Below are positions 8,657 to 16,256 of a stretch of 64,000 bases of DNA, one piece after another. Every line of letters begins with the position of its first letter. The first letter of the stretch is position 1. The stretch covers positions 558,001 through 622,000 of the forward strand of contig CAWHKZ010000005.1 in NCBI GenBank assembly GCA_963830165.1, read 5' to 3'. Origin of the DNA: Bog-756 sp963830165. Lineage in GTDB: Bacteria > Actinomycetota > Acidimicrobiia > Acidimicrobiales > RAAP-2. Position numbers and translations under genes: made by a program. The notes below the pieces were generated by a model that worked only from the letters and a program-made list of their open reading frames with translations, did not search any database and was not told the DNA's origin.

Positions 8657-9727
8657 TCAGGTGGACGTGAAGGTGTACGTGTAGGGGATCGCCTGCGGGA
8701 CGGCGGTGAATGCGCTCTTCCCCTTGATGGTGACCCCGATCAGGACGGCCGACGAGCCGACCTCGACGGTCATGGTGCCGTCGGCCGGGATCGAGAGCAC
8801 CTTGCCCGCCTGCTGTACGCCGCTCACCAGGGGCACCGCCGCGGACGAGCTGGTGATCTGCACCCAGCACGGGCCCGAGGTGGCCACCACTACGTCGTAG
8901 TGGGAGGTGGCCACCGTGTAGGAGGCGCCCGAGGGTGAGGTCCCGGCCGGCTGGACGGGGAACGTCTGCCTGGGGGCCGGGGCGGTCGACGGGGTCGACG
9001 GTCCGGGCGCGGCGGCGGCCGAGCCGGCCGGCACGACCCGCAGGATGTGGGCGTTGGCCAGGGTCCGCGGGTGGACGGCCAGCATGACGGAGCCGACGGC
9101 CACCACCAGCACGAGCACGCCCACGATCCAGGTCAGCACCTTGAGCCATCGTGGCGCGTGCATCCGCCGGCGCGCCCGGGCCACCTGACGGCGGCCCTTG
9201 CGGAGGTCCGACCGGGGGACCACCGGGAAGGTCCCCGTCGGCGGGCCCGTGGCCACCTTGAAGCCGTAGGTGCCGGACGCGCCCGAGGCCGAGGTCATCC
9301 GGCCACCGACCTGGGGTACCTCGCCGGTCTCGGTGAAGGCCCGCAGGTGGTCGGGCCCGGTCGTGACGGCGGCCCCGACGCTGGTCAGGGCCGGCGTGAC
9401 CTGGGTGACGGACGCCTCGCGAGCGGCCTCGCGCTGGGCGACGAACCGGTCGGCCATGGCATCGCCGTCGAGGCCGAGCAGGGTGGCGTAGCGGCGCAGG
9501 GTGGACAGGGCCAGGACCTCGTCGGGCAGAGCGTCGATGTCGTCGTGCTCCAGGGCCTCGATCTGGGTGATGGGCCGCCCCAGGCGGTCGTGCACGGCCA
9601 GCAGGTCGAGGCCGCGCTCCACCCGCGTCCGGCGGAGCTCGGTCCCGACCGACCCGGCCGGAGCATCCAGCCGTTCGTCTTGACCGCCGCCACCACGTCG
9701 GGTCGTTCCGCCTCGTGGCCGGATCAC
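8657..9727 (-). CDS. RodZ-like protein: HTH domain, single membrane helix, DUF4115
   Basis: The 356-residue protein begins with a helix-turn-helix of the HTH_25 type (GTELRRTRVERGLDLLAVHD ... ALSTLRRYATLLGLDGDAM, about residues 28-95). A basic linker leads to one membrane helix (LKVLTWIVGVLVLVVAVGSV, about 195-215), a Pro/Ala/Ser-rich extracytoplasmic linker and a C-terminal beta-rich DUF4115 domain (SGPCWVQITSSS ... VEVGSSAVLIGVTIKGK). This is the layout of RodZ, which links MreB to the elongation machinery in rod-shaped cells. No mreB is in the window, so a role in cell shape is inferred from domains only. Confidence 0.8.
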   Translation of the reverse strand: MIRPRGGTTRRGGGGQDERLDAPAGSVGTELRRTRVERGLDLLAVHDRLGRPITQIEALEHDDIDALPDEVLALSTLRRYATLLGLDGDAMADRFVAQREAAREASVTQVTPALTSVGAAVTTGPDHLRAFTETGEVPQVGGRMTSASGASGTYGFKVATGPPTGTFPVVPRSDLRKGRRQVARARRRMHAPRWLKVLTWIVGVLVLVVAVGSVMLAVHPRTLANAHILRVVPAGSAAAAPGPSTPSTAPAPRQTFPVQPAGTSPSGASYTVATSHYDVVVATSGPCWVQITSSSAAVPLVSGVQQAGKVLSIPADGTMTVEVGSSAVLIGVTIKGKSAFTAVPQAIPYTYTFTST

Positions 9728-9925
9728 CTGGTGTCTCCTGACATGTCGCTACGTCCAGCGTACCTGGCGACGTGCACATACCGGCTGACGAGGCGCGACC
9801 CGGCTGACGGGGCACGGCGCCCGGCATCCGGTGGGAATGTTGCGCGCACAACTAGTGTTGGGCAGTGGGAGGGTGAGCCGGCGCCGGAACCCGCCGGCGG
9901 GACCCCGAGTGCGAGGAGCGTGACC

Positions 9926-10891
9926 ATGCCTGCCGTGACCGTCGACGATGTGCTGACCCTGCCCCGAGTGGGACCCCCGGACCCGGCGGCCACCGCGCAC
10001 CGGCGCGTGCTGGGCGTCACCACGGCGCCCGGCGGCCTCGAGGGCGAGGGGTTCCCCGTGCGCCGGGCCTTCGCCGGCGTGGACCGCGCCGTGCTCGATC
10101 CCTTCGTCCACATGGACCAGATGGGGGAGGTCGAGTACGCCCCGGGCGAAGCCAAGGGCACGCCCTGGCACCCGCACCGCGGCTTCGAGACGGTCACCTA
10201 CATGATCGACGGGACGTTCCGGCACATGGACTCGATCGGCGGGGGTGGCCTGATCACCAACGGCGACACCCAGTGGATGACGGCCGGGTCGGGCATCCTG
10301 CACATCGAGGCCCCGCCCCGCGAGCTGGTCGCCTCGGGCGGGCTCTTCCACGGGATCCAGCTGTGGGTGAACCTGCCGCGGTCCGCCAAGATGATCGAAC
10401 CGGCGTACCAGGACATCCGCGGGGGTGACGTGGCCCTGGCCACCACGCCCGACGGCGGGGCGCTGCTGCGCATCATCGCCGGTGACCTGGGCGGGCAGGC
10501 CGGGCCGGGCTCGACCCACTCGCCGATGACCATGGTGCACGCCACCGTGGCGGCCGGTGCGTCGGTGACCCTGCCGTGGGACCCGGCAGCCAACGGCCTG
10601 CTGTACGTGCTGTCGGGCGACGGCACGGTCGGCGAGGAGCGCAGGCCGGTGACCGAGGGCCAGCTGGCCGTCTTCGGCCCGGGCGGCTCGCTCACCTTCG
10701 CGGCGTCGCCCACGCCGTCGGAGCGGACCCCGGAGCTCGACGTGCTGCTGCTCGGCGGCCGGCCGATCGGGGAGCCGGTCTACGCCTACGGCCCCTTCGT
10801 GATGAACACCAAGGGCGAAGTGGCCCAGGCCTTCGACGACTACCAGGCCGGCCGCATGGGCCGGGTGCCCGACCACTACTCCGGGTTCTGA
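9926..10891 (+). CDS. Pirin family protein (bicupin)
   Basis: 321 residues with the two-cupin pirin layout. The N-terminal cupin shows PWHPHRGFETVTYMIDG and GSGILHIEAPP, the three His and one Glu that bind iron in pirins. The C-terminal cupin begins around SPMTMVHATVAAGASVTLPW and ends with the typical PFVMNTKGEVAQAFDDYQAG. Some pirins have quercetinase activity and others act as redox-dependent regulators; the natural substrate here is unknown. The ATG at 9926 is chosen because GAGGAG (9913-9918) sits 7 bases upstream. The 3' end overlaps the convergent monooxygenase gene by 16 bases. Confidence 0.9.
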   Translation: MPAVTVDDVLTLPRVGPPDPAATAHRRVLGVTTAPGGLEGEGFPVRRAFAGVDRAVLDPFVHMDQMGEVEYAPGEAKGTPWHPHRGFETVTYMIDGTFRHMDSIGGGGLITNGDTQWMTAGSGILHIEAPPRELVASGGLFHGIQLWVNLPRSAKMIEPAYQDIRGGDVALATTPDGGALLRIIAGDLGGQAGPGSTHSPMTMVHATVAAGASVTLPWDPAANGLLYVLSGDGTVGEERRPVTEGQLAVFGPGGSLTFAASPTPSERTPELDVLLLGGRPIGEPVYAYGPFVMNTKGEVAQAFDDYQAGRMGRVPDHYSGF

Positions 10892-12447
10892 GCCCCGCCG
10901 GGTCCGGCTGCGGCCACCTCGAAGTCGCCTTCGTCCATGCGCAGGGTGTCCCACCAGAAGCGCAACGTCCAGGACGGCCAATTGTTGGTGATCCGGCCGG
11001 CGGCGTCCTTGTACCAGCTCGTGCAGCTCCCGGCCCAGGCCGTGCGGTCGACGAGGCGCTGGGTGCGGCGGTCGTCGCGGTCGTAGGCCGGCCGGCGGAC
11101 GGTGACGGCGGCTCCCGTCGAGCCCGCCATGGCCCGGGTCTGGGCGGCCAGGGCCTGGAGGACCAGGTTCAGCTGGCGTTCCACCATGAACAGGATCGAG
11201 TTGTGGCCCAGGTTGGTGTTGGGGCCGTAGAGGAGGTAGCAGTTCGGGAACCCGGCGACCGCCGAACCCAGATAGGCGTGGGCGCCGTCGGCCCACGCCT
11301 CGGCCAGCGACCGGCCGCCGACACCAGTCACCGGGACGTGCGACAGGAACTCCGTGGTGACGAAGCCCGTGCCGTAGACGAGGACGTCGGCCGGGTGTCG
11401 GCGGCCGTCGGCGGTGACGACCGCGTCCGGCTCGACCCGCTCGACCGCCGAGTCGACCACCGTGACGTCGGGGCGCAGCAGGGCCGGGTACCAGTCGTTG
11501 GAGATGAGGATGCGCTTGCAGCCGACGGGGTAGTCGGGGACGACCGCGTGCTCGGGCAGGCGCTCGTTCACCACCGCGTCGCGGATGCCCTTCGAGAGCA
11601 GCTGCTGGAGCTGCCGACCGGCCCACCCGTCACGACGGAACGACAGCCAGCGGACCTCGAGCGTCCAGTAGATCCACCAGCGGTAGGCCGTCCGTAGCGG
11701 GCCGGCCCGCCGCAGGGCCTGCCGTGTGGCGGCGCGGAAGGGGCGGTCCTGCTTCGGGGCGACGTAGGCGGGACTGCGCTGGAAGATCGTCGTCGACGCG
11801 GCCGCCGCGGCCACCGGTGGGACGAACTGGATGGCGCTGGCCCCGGTCCCGACCACGGCCACCCGCCGGCCGGTCAGGTCGACCGAGTGGTCCCAGCGGG
11901 CGGAGTGCCACGACGGCCCGGCGAAGGAGTCCACGCCCGCGACGTCGGGAAGCTGCGGTCGGTTGAGCTGGCCGCAGGCGAATACGACCGCGTCGGCCAC
12001 CAATTCGTGGTTGCCCGTGGCGTCGGTGAGGTCGAGGTGCCAGGTGGCGTCGGACTCGTCGAACCGGGCGGCGGTCACGGTGGTGCCGAGACGGAGGTGG
12101 GTAGCGAGGTGGTACCGCTCGACCAGGTCCTCGGCGTACCCGAGGATCTCGGGCTGCTCGGCGAACCGCCGCGACCAGTCGGCCTTCGGGGCGAAGGAGA
12201 AGGAGTAGAGGTGGGAGGGAACGTCGCAGGCCGCCCCCGGGTAGACGTTGTCGCGCCAGGTGCCCCCGACCCCGTCCGACCGCTCGACGACGGTGAAGCC
12301 GCGCACCCCCGCCCGCACGAGCTGGATGGCGGCGGCCAGTCCCGAGAGGCCACCCCCCACGATGACCACGGTCGGTACGGGCCGGCCCTCGACGCGCGCC
12401 CTGCGCACCTCGCGCCCGAAAGCCCTCTGTCCGATGTCCAGTCCCAC
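10876..12447 (-). CDS. Type I Baeyer-Villiger flavin monooxygenase
   Basis: 523 residues from a GTG at 12447 preceded by AAGGGGAG. The FAD Rossmann motif is VVIVGGGLSGLAAAI, followed by DGVGGTWRDNVYPGAACDVPS, typical of this class. The fingerprint FAGPSWHSARWD matches FxGxxxHxxxW(P/D) exactly. The NADPH Rossmann motif follows as VAVVGTGASAIQFVP. Such enzymes insert oxygen next to a carbonyl, turning ketones into esters or lactones. The C-terminus has the usual GPNTNLGHNSILFMVE segment. An in-frame reading extends upstream, but it is low-complexity and has no better ribosome site. The substrate is unknown. Confidence 0.9.
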   Translation of the reverse strand: MGLDIGQRAFGREVRRARVEGRPVPTVVIVGGGLSGLAAAIQLVRAGVRGFTVVERSDGVGGTWRDNVYPGAACDVPSHLYSFSFAPKADWSRRFAEQPEILGYAEDLVERYHLATHLRLGTTVTAARFDESDATWHLDLTDATGNHELVADAVVFACGQLNRPQLPDVAGVDSFAGPSWHSARWDHSVDLTGRRVAVVGTGASAIQFVPPVAAAAASTTIFQRSPAYVAPKQDRPFRAATRQALRRAGPLRTAYRWWIYWTLEVRWLSFRRDGWAGRQLQQLLSKGIRDAVVNERLPEHAVVPDYPVGCKRILISNDWYPALLRPDVTVVDSAVERVEPDAVVTADGRRHPADVLVYGTGFVTTEFLSHVPVTGVGGRSLAEAWADGAHAYLGSAVAGFPNCYLLYGPNTNLGHNSILFMVERQLNLVLQALAAQTRAMAGSTGAAVTVRRPAYDRDDRRTQRLVDRTAWAGSCTSWYKDAAGRITNNWPSWTLRFWWDTLRMDEGDFEVAAAGPGGAQNPE

Positions 12448-12614
12448 GACTCCCCTTGCGGCGGCGCACCGCCACGCCGACGGTGCGGGACGACGATACC
12501 GGGGCGCGGGTTGCCGGAGGGAGCGGCTCGTGCCGGCCCGCCGGCCCTGCCCCGACCCCCCGGGCCGCCCGGCCCGGGGGACCCGGAACGGGGGGTGCCC
12601 GCCACGCGGAAATA

Positions 12615-12622
12615 CTCTAGAC
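12615..12622. promoter_or_regulatory. Possible GntR operator upstream of the permease (CTCTAGAC)
   Basis: CTCTAGAC at 12615-12622, around the palindrome TCTAGA, differs by one base from the perfect GTCTAGAC site upstream of the GntR gene. It lies about 100 bases before the permease start. HutC/DasR-type GntR regulators bind GTCTAGAC-like palindromes, so the two sites may be read by the same protein. Confidence 0.35.
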
Positions 12623-12721
12623 ACATCCGGAAACGGGTGTTACGTTGCCGCTAGTCACGAGGGGTCCGCGACTGCAGATCGACGTCACCGTGCGATTGCG
12701 ACCACGAGAAAGAGGACGCCC

Positions 12722-14317
12722 GTGCCTGAGGGAATCGAGCCCCTGGAGATCGACCCGGAGCACCTCGGTGTGCGGACGGACGAGGAGCTGCTGGCGGAGC
12801 TCGGGTACAAACAGGAGCTGAACCGGTCCTGGTCCGGCTTCTCCAACTTCGCCATCTCCTTCTCGATCATCTCGATCCTGGCCGGTTGCTTCACCACGTT
12901 CGCCAGCGGGTGGAACGGCGGCGGTCCCGCCGCCATCGCGTGGGGCTGGCCCATCCTGGCCTGCCTCATCCTCTGTATCGGGCTCTGCCTGGCCGAGTTG
13001 GTCTCGGCCTACCCGACGTCGGGCGGCATCTACTGGTGGGCGTCGAAGCTGGGCGGTCCCAAGGCCGGCTACTACACCGGGTGGCTCAACCTCATCGGCC
13101 TGCTGGCCATCGTGGCCTCGGTGGCCTACGGCTGCGCCACGTTCCTCGACCTGACACTCGGTGTCTTCGACACGAGCTGGCACTCGGGCAGCCTCAACAC
13201 GATCTTCCTGTTCTTCATCGCCATCCTGGTCATCGCCGCCGCCGTCAACATCTTCTCGAGCCACCTGCTGGCCATGGTGAACAACGTCTCGGTGTGGTGG
13301 CACGTGTTCGGCGCCGCCATCGTGGTGCTGATCCTGATCATCCTCCCCCACCACCACGCCAGCGCCTCGTTCGTGTTCACAAGTCGGGTGAACAACACCG
13401 GCATCTTCGGCACCAAGACGGGCGGACTGGGCTTCCTCTTCATCATCCTGCCCATCGGTGGCCTGCTGACCCAGTACACGATCACCGGGTACGACGCCTC
13501 CGCCCACCTGTCGGAGGAGACCAACTCGGCCGCCGACACCGCGGCCAAGGGCATGTGGCGCTCGATCTTCTACTCGGCCATCGGCGGGTGGATCCTGCTC
13601 CTGGCCTTCCTGTTCGCCGTCCAGGACCCGGCCAAGGTCACGGCCGCCGGCGGCGGGGTGGCCACCATCTTCGAGCAGGCATTGACGTCCAAGTGGGCCG
13701 CCGCCGTCCTCTTCATCTCGACGATGGGACAGTTCTTCTGCACCATGGCCTGCATGACCAGCTGCTCCCGCATGCTGTTCGCCTTCAGTCGGGACGGCGC
13801 CGTGCCCGGCCACAGGAACTGGTCGCGGCTCAGCTCCCGGAAGGTCCCCGTCGCCGGTGTCATCCTGACCGGAGTCATCAGCGTCATCATCACCGCCCCC
13901 GCGCTCATCCCCGTCGACGTGAACGGCGCCCCGTCGCCCGTGGCCTTCTTCGCCGTGGTCTCCATCGGTGTCATCGGGCTCTACTGGTGCTTCTCCATCC
14001 CGATCTGGCACCGCTGGCGCCTGGGCGAGAAGTTCAAGCAGGGTGGTTGGAACATGGGCACCAAGTACAAGTGGCTGTGCGTCGTCGCCCTCATCGACAT
14101 CGTGCTCTGCACGGTGATGGCCTTCATGCCCACGTCGAACCTCGGGATCCCGTGGTACAGCGGCTTCTCGATGAAGTACGTGAACTACACGATCATCGTG
14201 GTGCCGGTGGCCATGATCCTGCTGTGGATCTACTGGCACGCCTCGGTGAAGAAGTGGTTCACCGGGCCCCGCCAGACCATCGACGTGAGCGACGAGGAGC
14301 TGGCCAGGGGCATCTGA
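12722..14317 (+). CDS. APC-superfamily amino acid/amine permease
   Basis: 531 residues with about 12 membrane helices. The first helix carries the APC signature (WSGFSNFAISFSIISILAGC), and the sequence AELVSAYPTSGGIYWWASKL is typical of the UGA4/GABA permease branch. A conserved loop ITGYDASAHLSEET follows helix 6. The GTG start at 12722 has an AAAGAGGA ribosome site just upstream. The gene is adjacent to a GntR regulator and to a kinase and dimethylglycine-dehydrogenase-like oxidase, which suggests it imports an amino acid, choline derivative or methylated amine. The exact substrate cannot be read from the sequence. Confidence 0.85.
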   Translation: MPEGIEPLEIDPEHLGVRTDEELLAELGYKQELNRSWSGFSNFAISFSIISILAGCFTTFASGWNGGGPAAIAWGWPILACLILCIGLCLAELVSAYPTSGGIYWWASKLGGPKAGYYTGWLNLIGLLAIVASVAYGCATFLDLTLGVFDTSWHSGSLNTIFLFFIAILVIAAAVNIFSSHLLAMVNNVSVWWHVFGAAIVVLILIILPHHHASASFVFTSRVNNTGIFGTKTGGLGFLFIILPIGGLLTQYTITGYDASAHLSEETNSAADTAAKGMWRSIFYSAIGGWILLLAFLFAVQDPAKVTAAGGGVATIFEQALTSKWAAAVLFISTMGQFFCTMACMTSCSRMLFAFSRDGAVPGHRNWSRLSSRKVPVAGVILTGVISVIITAPALIPVDVNGAPSPVAFFAVVSIGVIGLYWCFSIPIWHRWRLGEKFKQGGWNMGTKYKWLCVVALIDIVLCTVMAFMPTSNLGIPWYSGFSMKYVNYTIIVVPVAMILLWIYWHASVKKWFTGPRQTIDVSDEELARGI

Positions 14318-14350
14318 CCGGGAACCCCGCGTCCTGGGGGGCTGACGGGC

Positions 14351-15127
14351 TCAGGTGATCCCGGTCTGCAGCGCGATCCTGATCCGGTCGGACCGGAAGA
14401 TGTCCCTGGCGAACTCGACGGCCAGTCCGGCCGTGGTGAACGCCGTGCGGGTGATCAGCATGAGGGCCGAGCCCGGCTCGACGGCCAGCAGTTCGGCCTC
14501 GTCGGCCCGGGCGATCACCGGTTCCAGGGTCTCCACGGCCGAGGACGGGCGCTGGCCGTAGGCGCGGGTGAGCAGTGTGTACAGCGAGCCCGACAGACCG
14601 TGGTCGAGCAGGTCGGGGAACGGGCCGGTCGGGAAGTACGAGCGCTCGATGGCCAGCGGCTCGCGGCGTGCCGTGCGGACCCGCACGATCTCGTGGACCG
14701 GAGTGCCCCGCTGGATGCCGAGCGCGGTGGCCGTCTTGGCGTTGGCCAGGACGGTGGTGGCCGACACCATGCGCGCCCCGGCCCGCAGATTGGACCGTCG
14801 CATCTGCTCGGTAAAGCCGGCCATGCCCGTCAGGTCGCACTCGATGCGTGGCTCGCGCACGAAGGTGCCACCCAGCCGGCCGGTCTTGCGCTCCAGGGTG
14901 CCCTTGCCCTCGAGGGTGGCCAGGGCCTGGCGGAGCGTCATGCGGCTCACGCCGAGGGAGGCGGCGAAGGAGTCCTCGCGGGGCAACCGGTCGCCGGGTA
15001 CGAGGTCCCCACGTCCGATGAGGTCGGTGAGCCACCGGGCGATGCTGGCGTGCACCGGCGCGCCGTCCGGGGGAGGGAACGTGGGAGCGCCCGCCATCCA
15101 GTCGAAGGGGGTATCGGCGCGGGTCAC
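14351..15127 (-). CDS. GntR-family (HutC subfamily, UTRA domain) transcriptional regulator
   Basis: 258 residues. The N-terminal winged helix reads IARWLTDLIGRGDLVPGDRL, then PREDSFAASLGVSRMTLRQA and GKGTLERKTGRLGGTFVREP. The C-terminal UTRA ligand domain includes VHEIVRVRTARREPLAIERS and ends with LAVEFARDIFRSDRIRIAL. The GTG at 15127 is the chosen start because the reading upstream is not conserved in character. The gene is divergent from the kinase/oxidase operon, and a perfect GTCTAGAC palindrome lies between them. It probably represses the operon and perhaps the permease gene, with release by the transported substrate or a metabolite. Confidence 0.88.
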   Translation of the reverse strand: MTRADTPFDWMAGAPTFPPPDGAPVHASIARWLTDLIGRGDLVPGDRLPREDSFAASLGVSRMTLRQALATLEGKGTLERKTGRLGGTFVREPRIECDLTGMAGFTEQMRRSNLRAGARMVSATTVLANAKTATALGIQRGTPVHEIVRVRTARREPLAIERSYFPTGPFPDLLDHGLSGSLYTLLTRAYGQRPSSAVETLEPVIARADEAELLAVEPGSALMLITRTAFTTAGLAVEFARDIFRSDRIRIALQTGIT

Positions 15128-15177
15128 CGCGGGGATGCTAGCGGGATCGTCCCGGCCGGCAGTCTCCTGTAGGTTCT

Positions 15178-15185
15178 GTCTAGAC
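15178..15185. promoter_or_regulatory. Probable GntR operator, palindrome GTCTAGAC
   Basis: The perfect 8-base palindrome GTCTAGAC, in context CTGTCTAGACCAG, lies between the divergent GntR (start 15127) and kinase (start 15260) genes. It closely resembles sites read by the HutC/DasR branch of GntR regulators, whose consensus centres on GTCTAGAC. The position fits autoregulation together with control of the divergent operon. Confidence 0.6.
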
Positions 15186-15259
15186 CAGGAGCCCCGGGAC
15201 GAGGGCGCCGTCGACAGCCCGCCGACGGGGTGGGCGGCCATCGTCGACCAGGGGGAGCC

Positions 15260-16204
15260 ATGGAGGGATCGGGAGCGGGGACACCGGCGACCCACGGCCC
15301 GGTGCTGCCGCCGTCGTTGTGCGAGGCGGTCGACGTGCTGCGCGGCCGCCCCCTGGAGGTGACCGAGCTGACCGGAGGCCTCACCAACCGCAACTACCGG
15401 GTGGCGACGCCGGAGGGCACCTACGTGGTCCGCATCTCGGGTCGGGGGTCGGGCGCGCTGGCCATCGACCGCGCCAACGAGCACGCCAACTCCGTGATCG
15501 CCGCGGGCACCGGGGTCGGTGCGCCGGTCTACGCCCACGTGCCCGAGGCATCGGCGCTGGTCATCGGCTTCATCGAGGGGCGCACGCTCCGCGACGAGGA
15601 CTTCGCTTCTCCGGGCGTCCTCGAGCGGGTGGCGGCGGCGTGCCGGCGTCTGCACGACGGTCCGCGCTTCGTGAACGACTTCGACATGTTCGACATCCAG
15701 GCCGGGTACCTGCGGATCGTCCTCGACCACGGCTATCGGCTGCCCCGGGGGTACCTCGACCACACCGCGGCGGTCGAGCGGATCCGGGGCGCCCTGGCCG
15801 TGCGACCGGTGCCCACGGTGGCCTGCAACAACGACCTGCTGGCCGGCAACTTCATCGACGACGGCGACACCATCCGCCTCATCGACTACGAGTACTCCGG
15901 CAACAACGACCCGTGCTTCGAGCTCGGGAACATCTGGAGCGAGTGTCACCTGTCAAACGAGCAGCTCGACCACCTGGTCACCTGGTACCACGGGCGCCCC
16001 CTCGCCAACCGGCTGGCCCGGGCCCACCTGCTCGGCCTCATGGGCCAGTACGGCTGGACGCTGTGGGCATCGATCCAGGAGGCGACCAGCGACATCGACT
16101 TCGAGTTCTGGCCGTGGGGCATGGAGAAGTACGAGCGGGCGGTGGCGACCTTCCGGAGCCCCGACCTCGACCGACTGATCGAGGACGTCCAGCGCGCCGA
16201 CTGA
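15260..16204 (+). CDS. Choline/ethanolamine kinase-like phosphotransferase (APH fold)
   Basis: 314 residues with the aminoglycoside phosphotransferase fold. The N-lobe starts ELTGGLTNRNYRVATPEGTY, with the substrate-side Asn and VVRI Lys-equivalent strand. The catalytic loop is VACNNDLLAGNFI, where the usual His of HNDLxxxN is replaced by Asn while the catalytic Asp and Mg-binding Asn are kept. The second metal-binding motif is LIDYEYSGNNDPCFELGN. These motifs place it with LicA/choline-ethanolamine kinases. The ATG at 15260 follows GGGGGAG. It starts the operon with the DMGDH-like oxidase 52 bases downstream, so the substrate may be a hydroxylated amine linked to one-carbon catabolism. Confidence 0.8.
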   Translation: MEGSGAGTPATHGPVLPPSLCEAVDVLRGRPLEVTELTGGLTNRNYRVATPEGTYVVRISGRGSGALAIDRANEHANSVIAAGTGVGAPVYAHVPEASALVIGFIEGRTLRDEDFASPGVLERVAAACRRLHDGPRFVNDFDMFDIQAGYLRIVLDHGYRLPRGYLDHTAAVERIRGALAVRPVPTVACNNDLLAGNFIDDGDTIRLIDYEYSGNNDPCFELGNIWSECHLSNEQLDHLVTWYHGRPLANRLARAHLLGLMGQYGWTLWASIQEATSDIDFEFWPWGMEKYERAVATFRSPDLDRLIEDVQRAD

Positions 16205-16256
16205 GCTGCGCCGACCGCATTCCGAACGACATCGCGACGAGAGGGACGACACGGAC

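Noticed and set aside
12617..14239. Long minus-strand reading frame opposite the APC permease
   Set aside because: The composition is Asp/Gly/His/Arg-rich without motifs, and the plus-strand frame has clear membrane helices and the APC signature.
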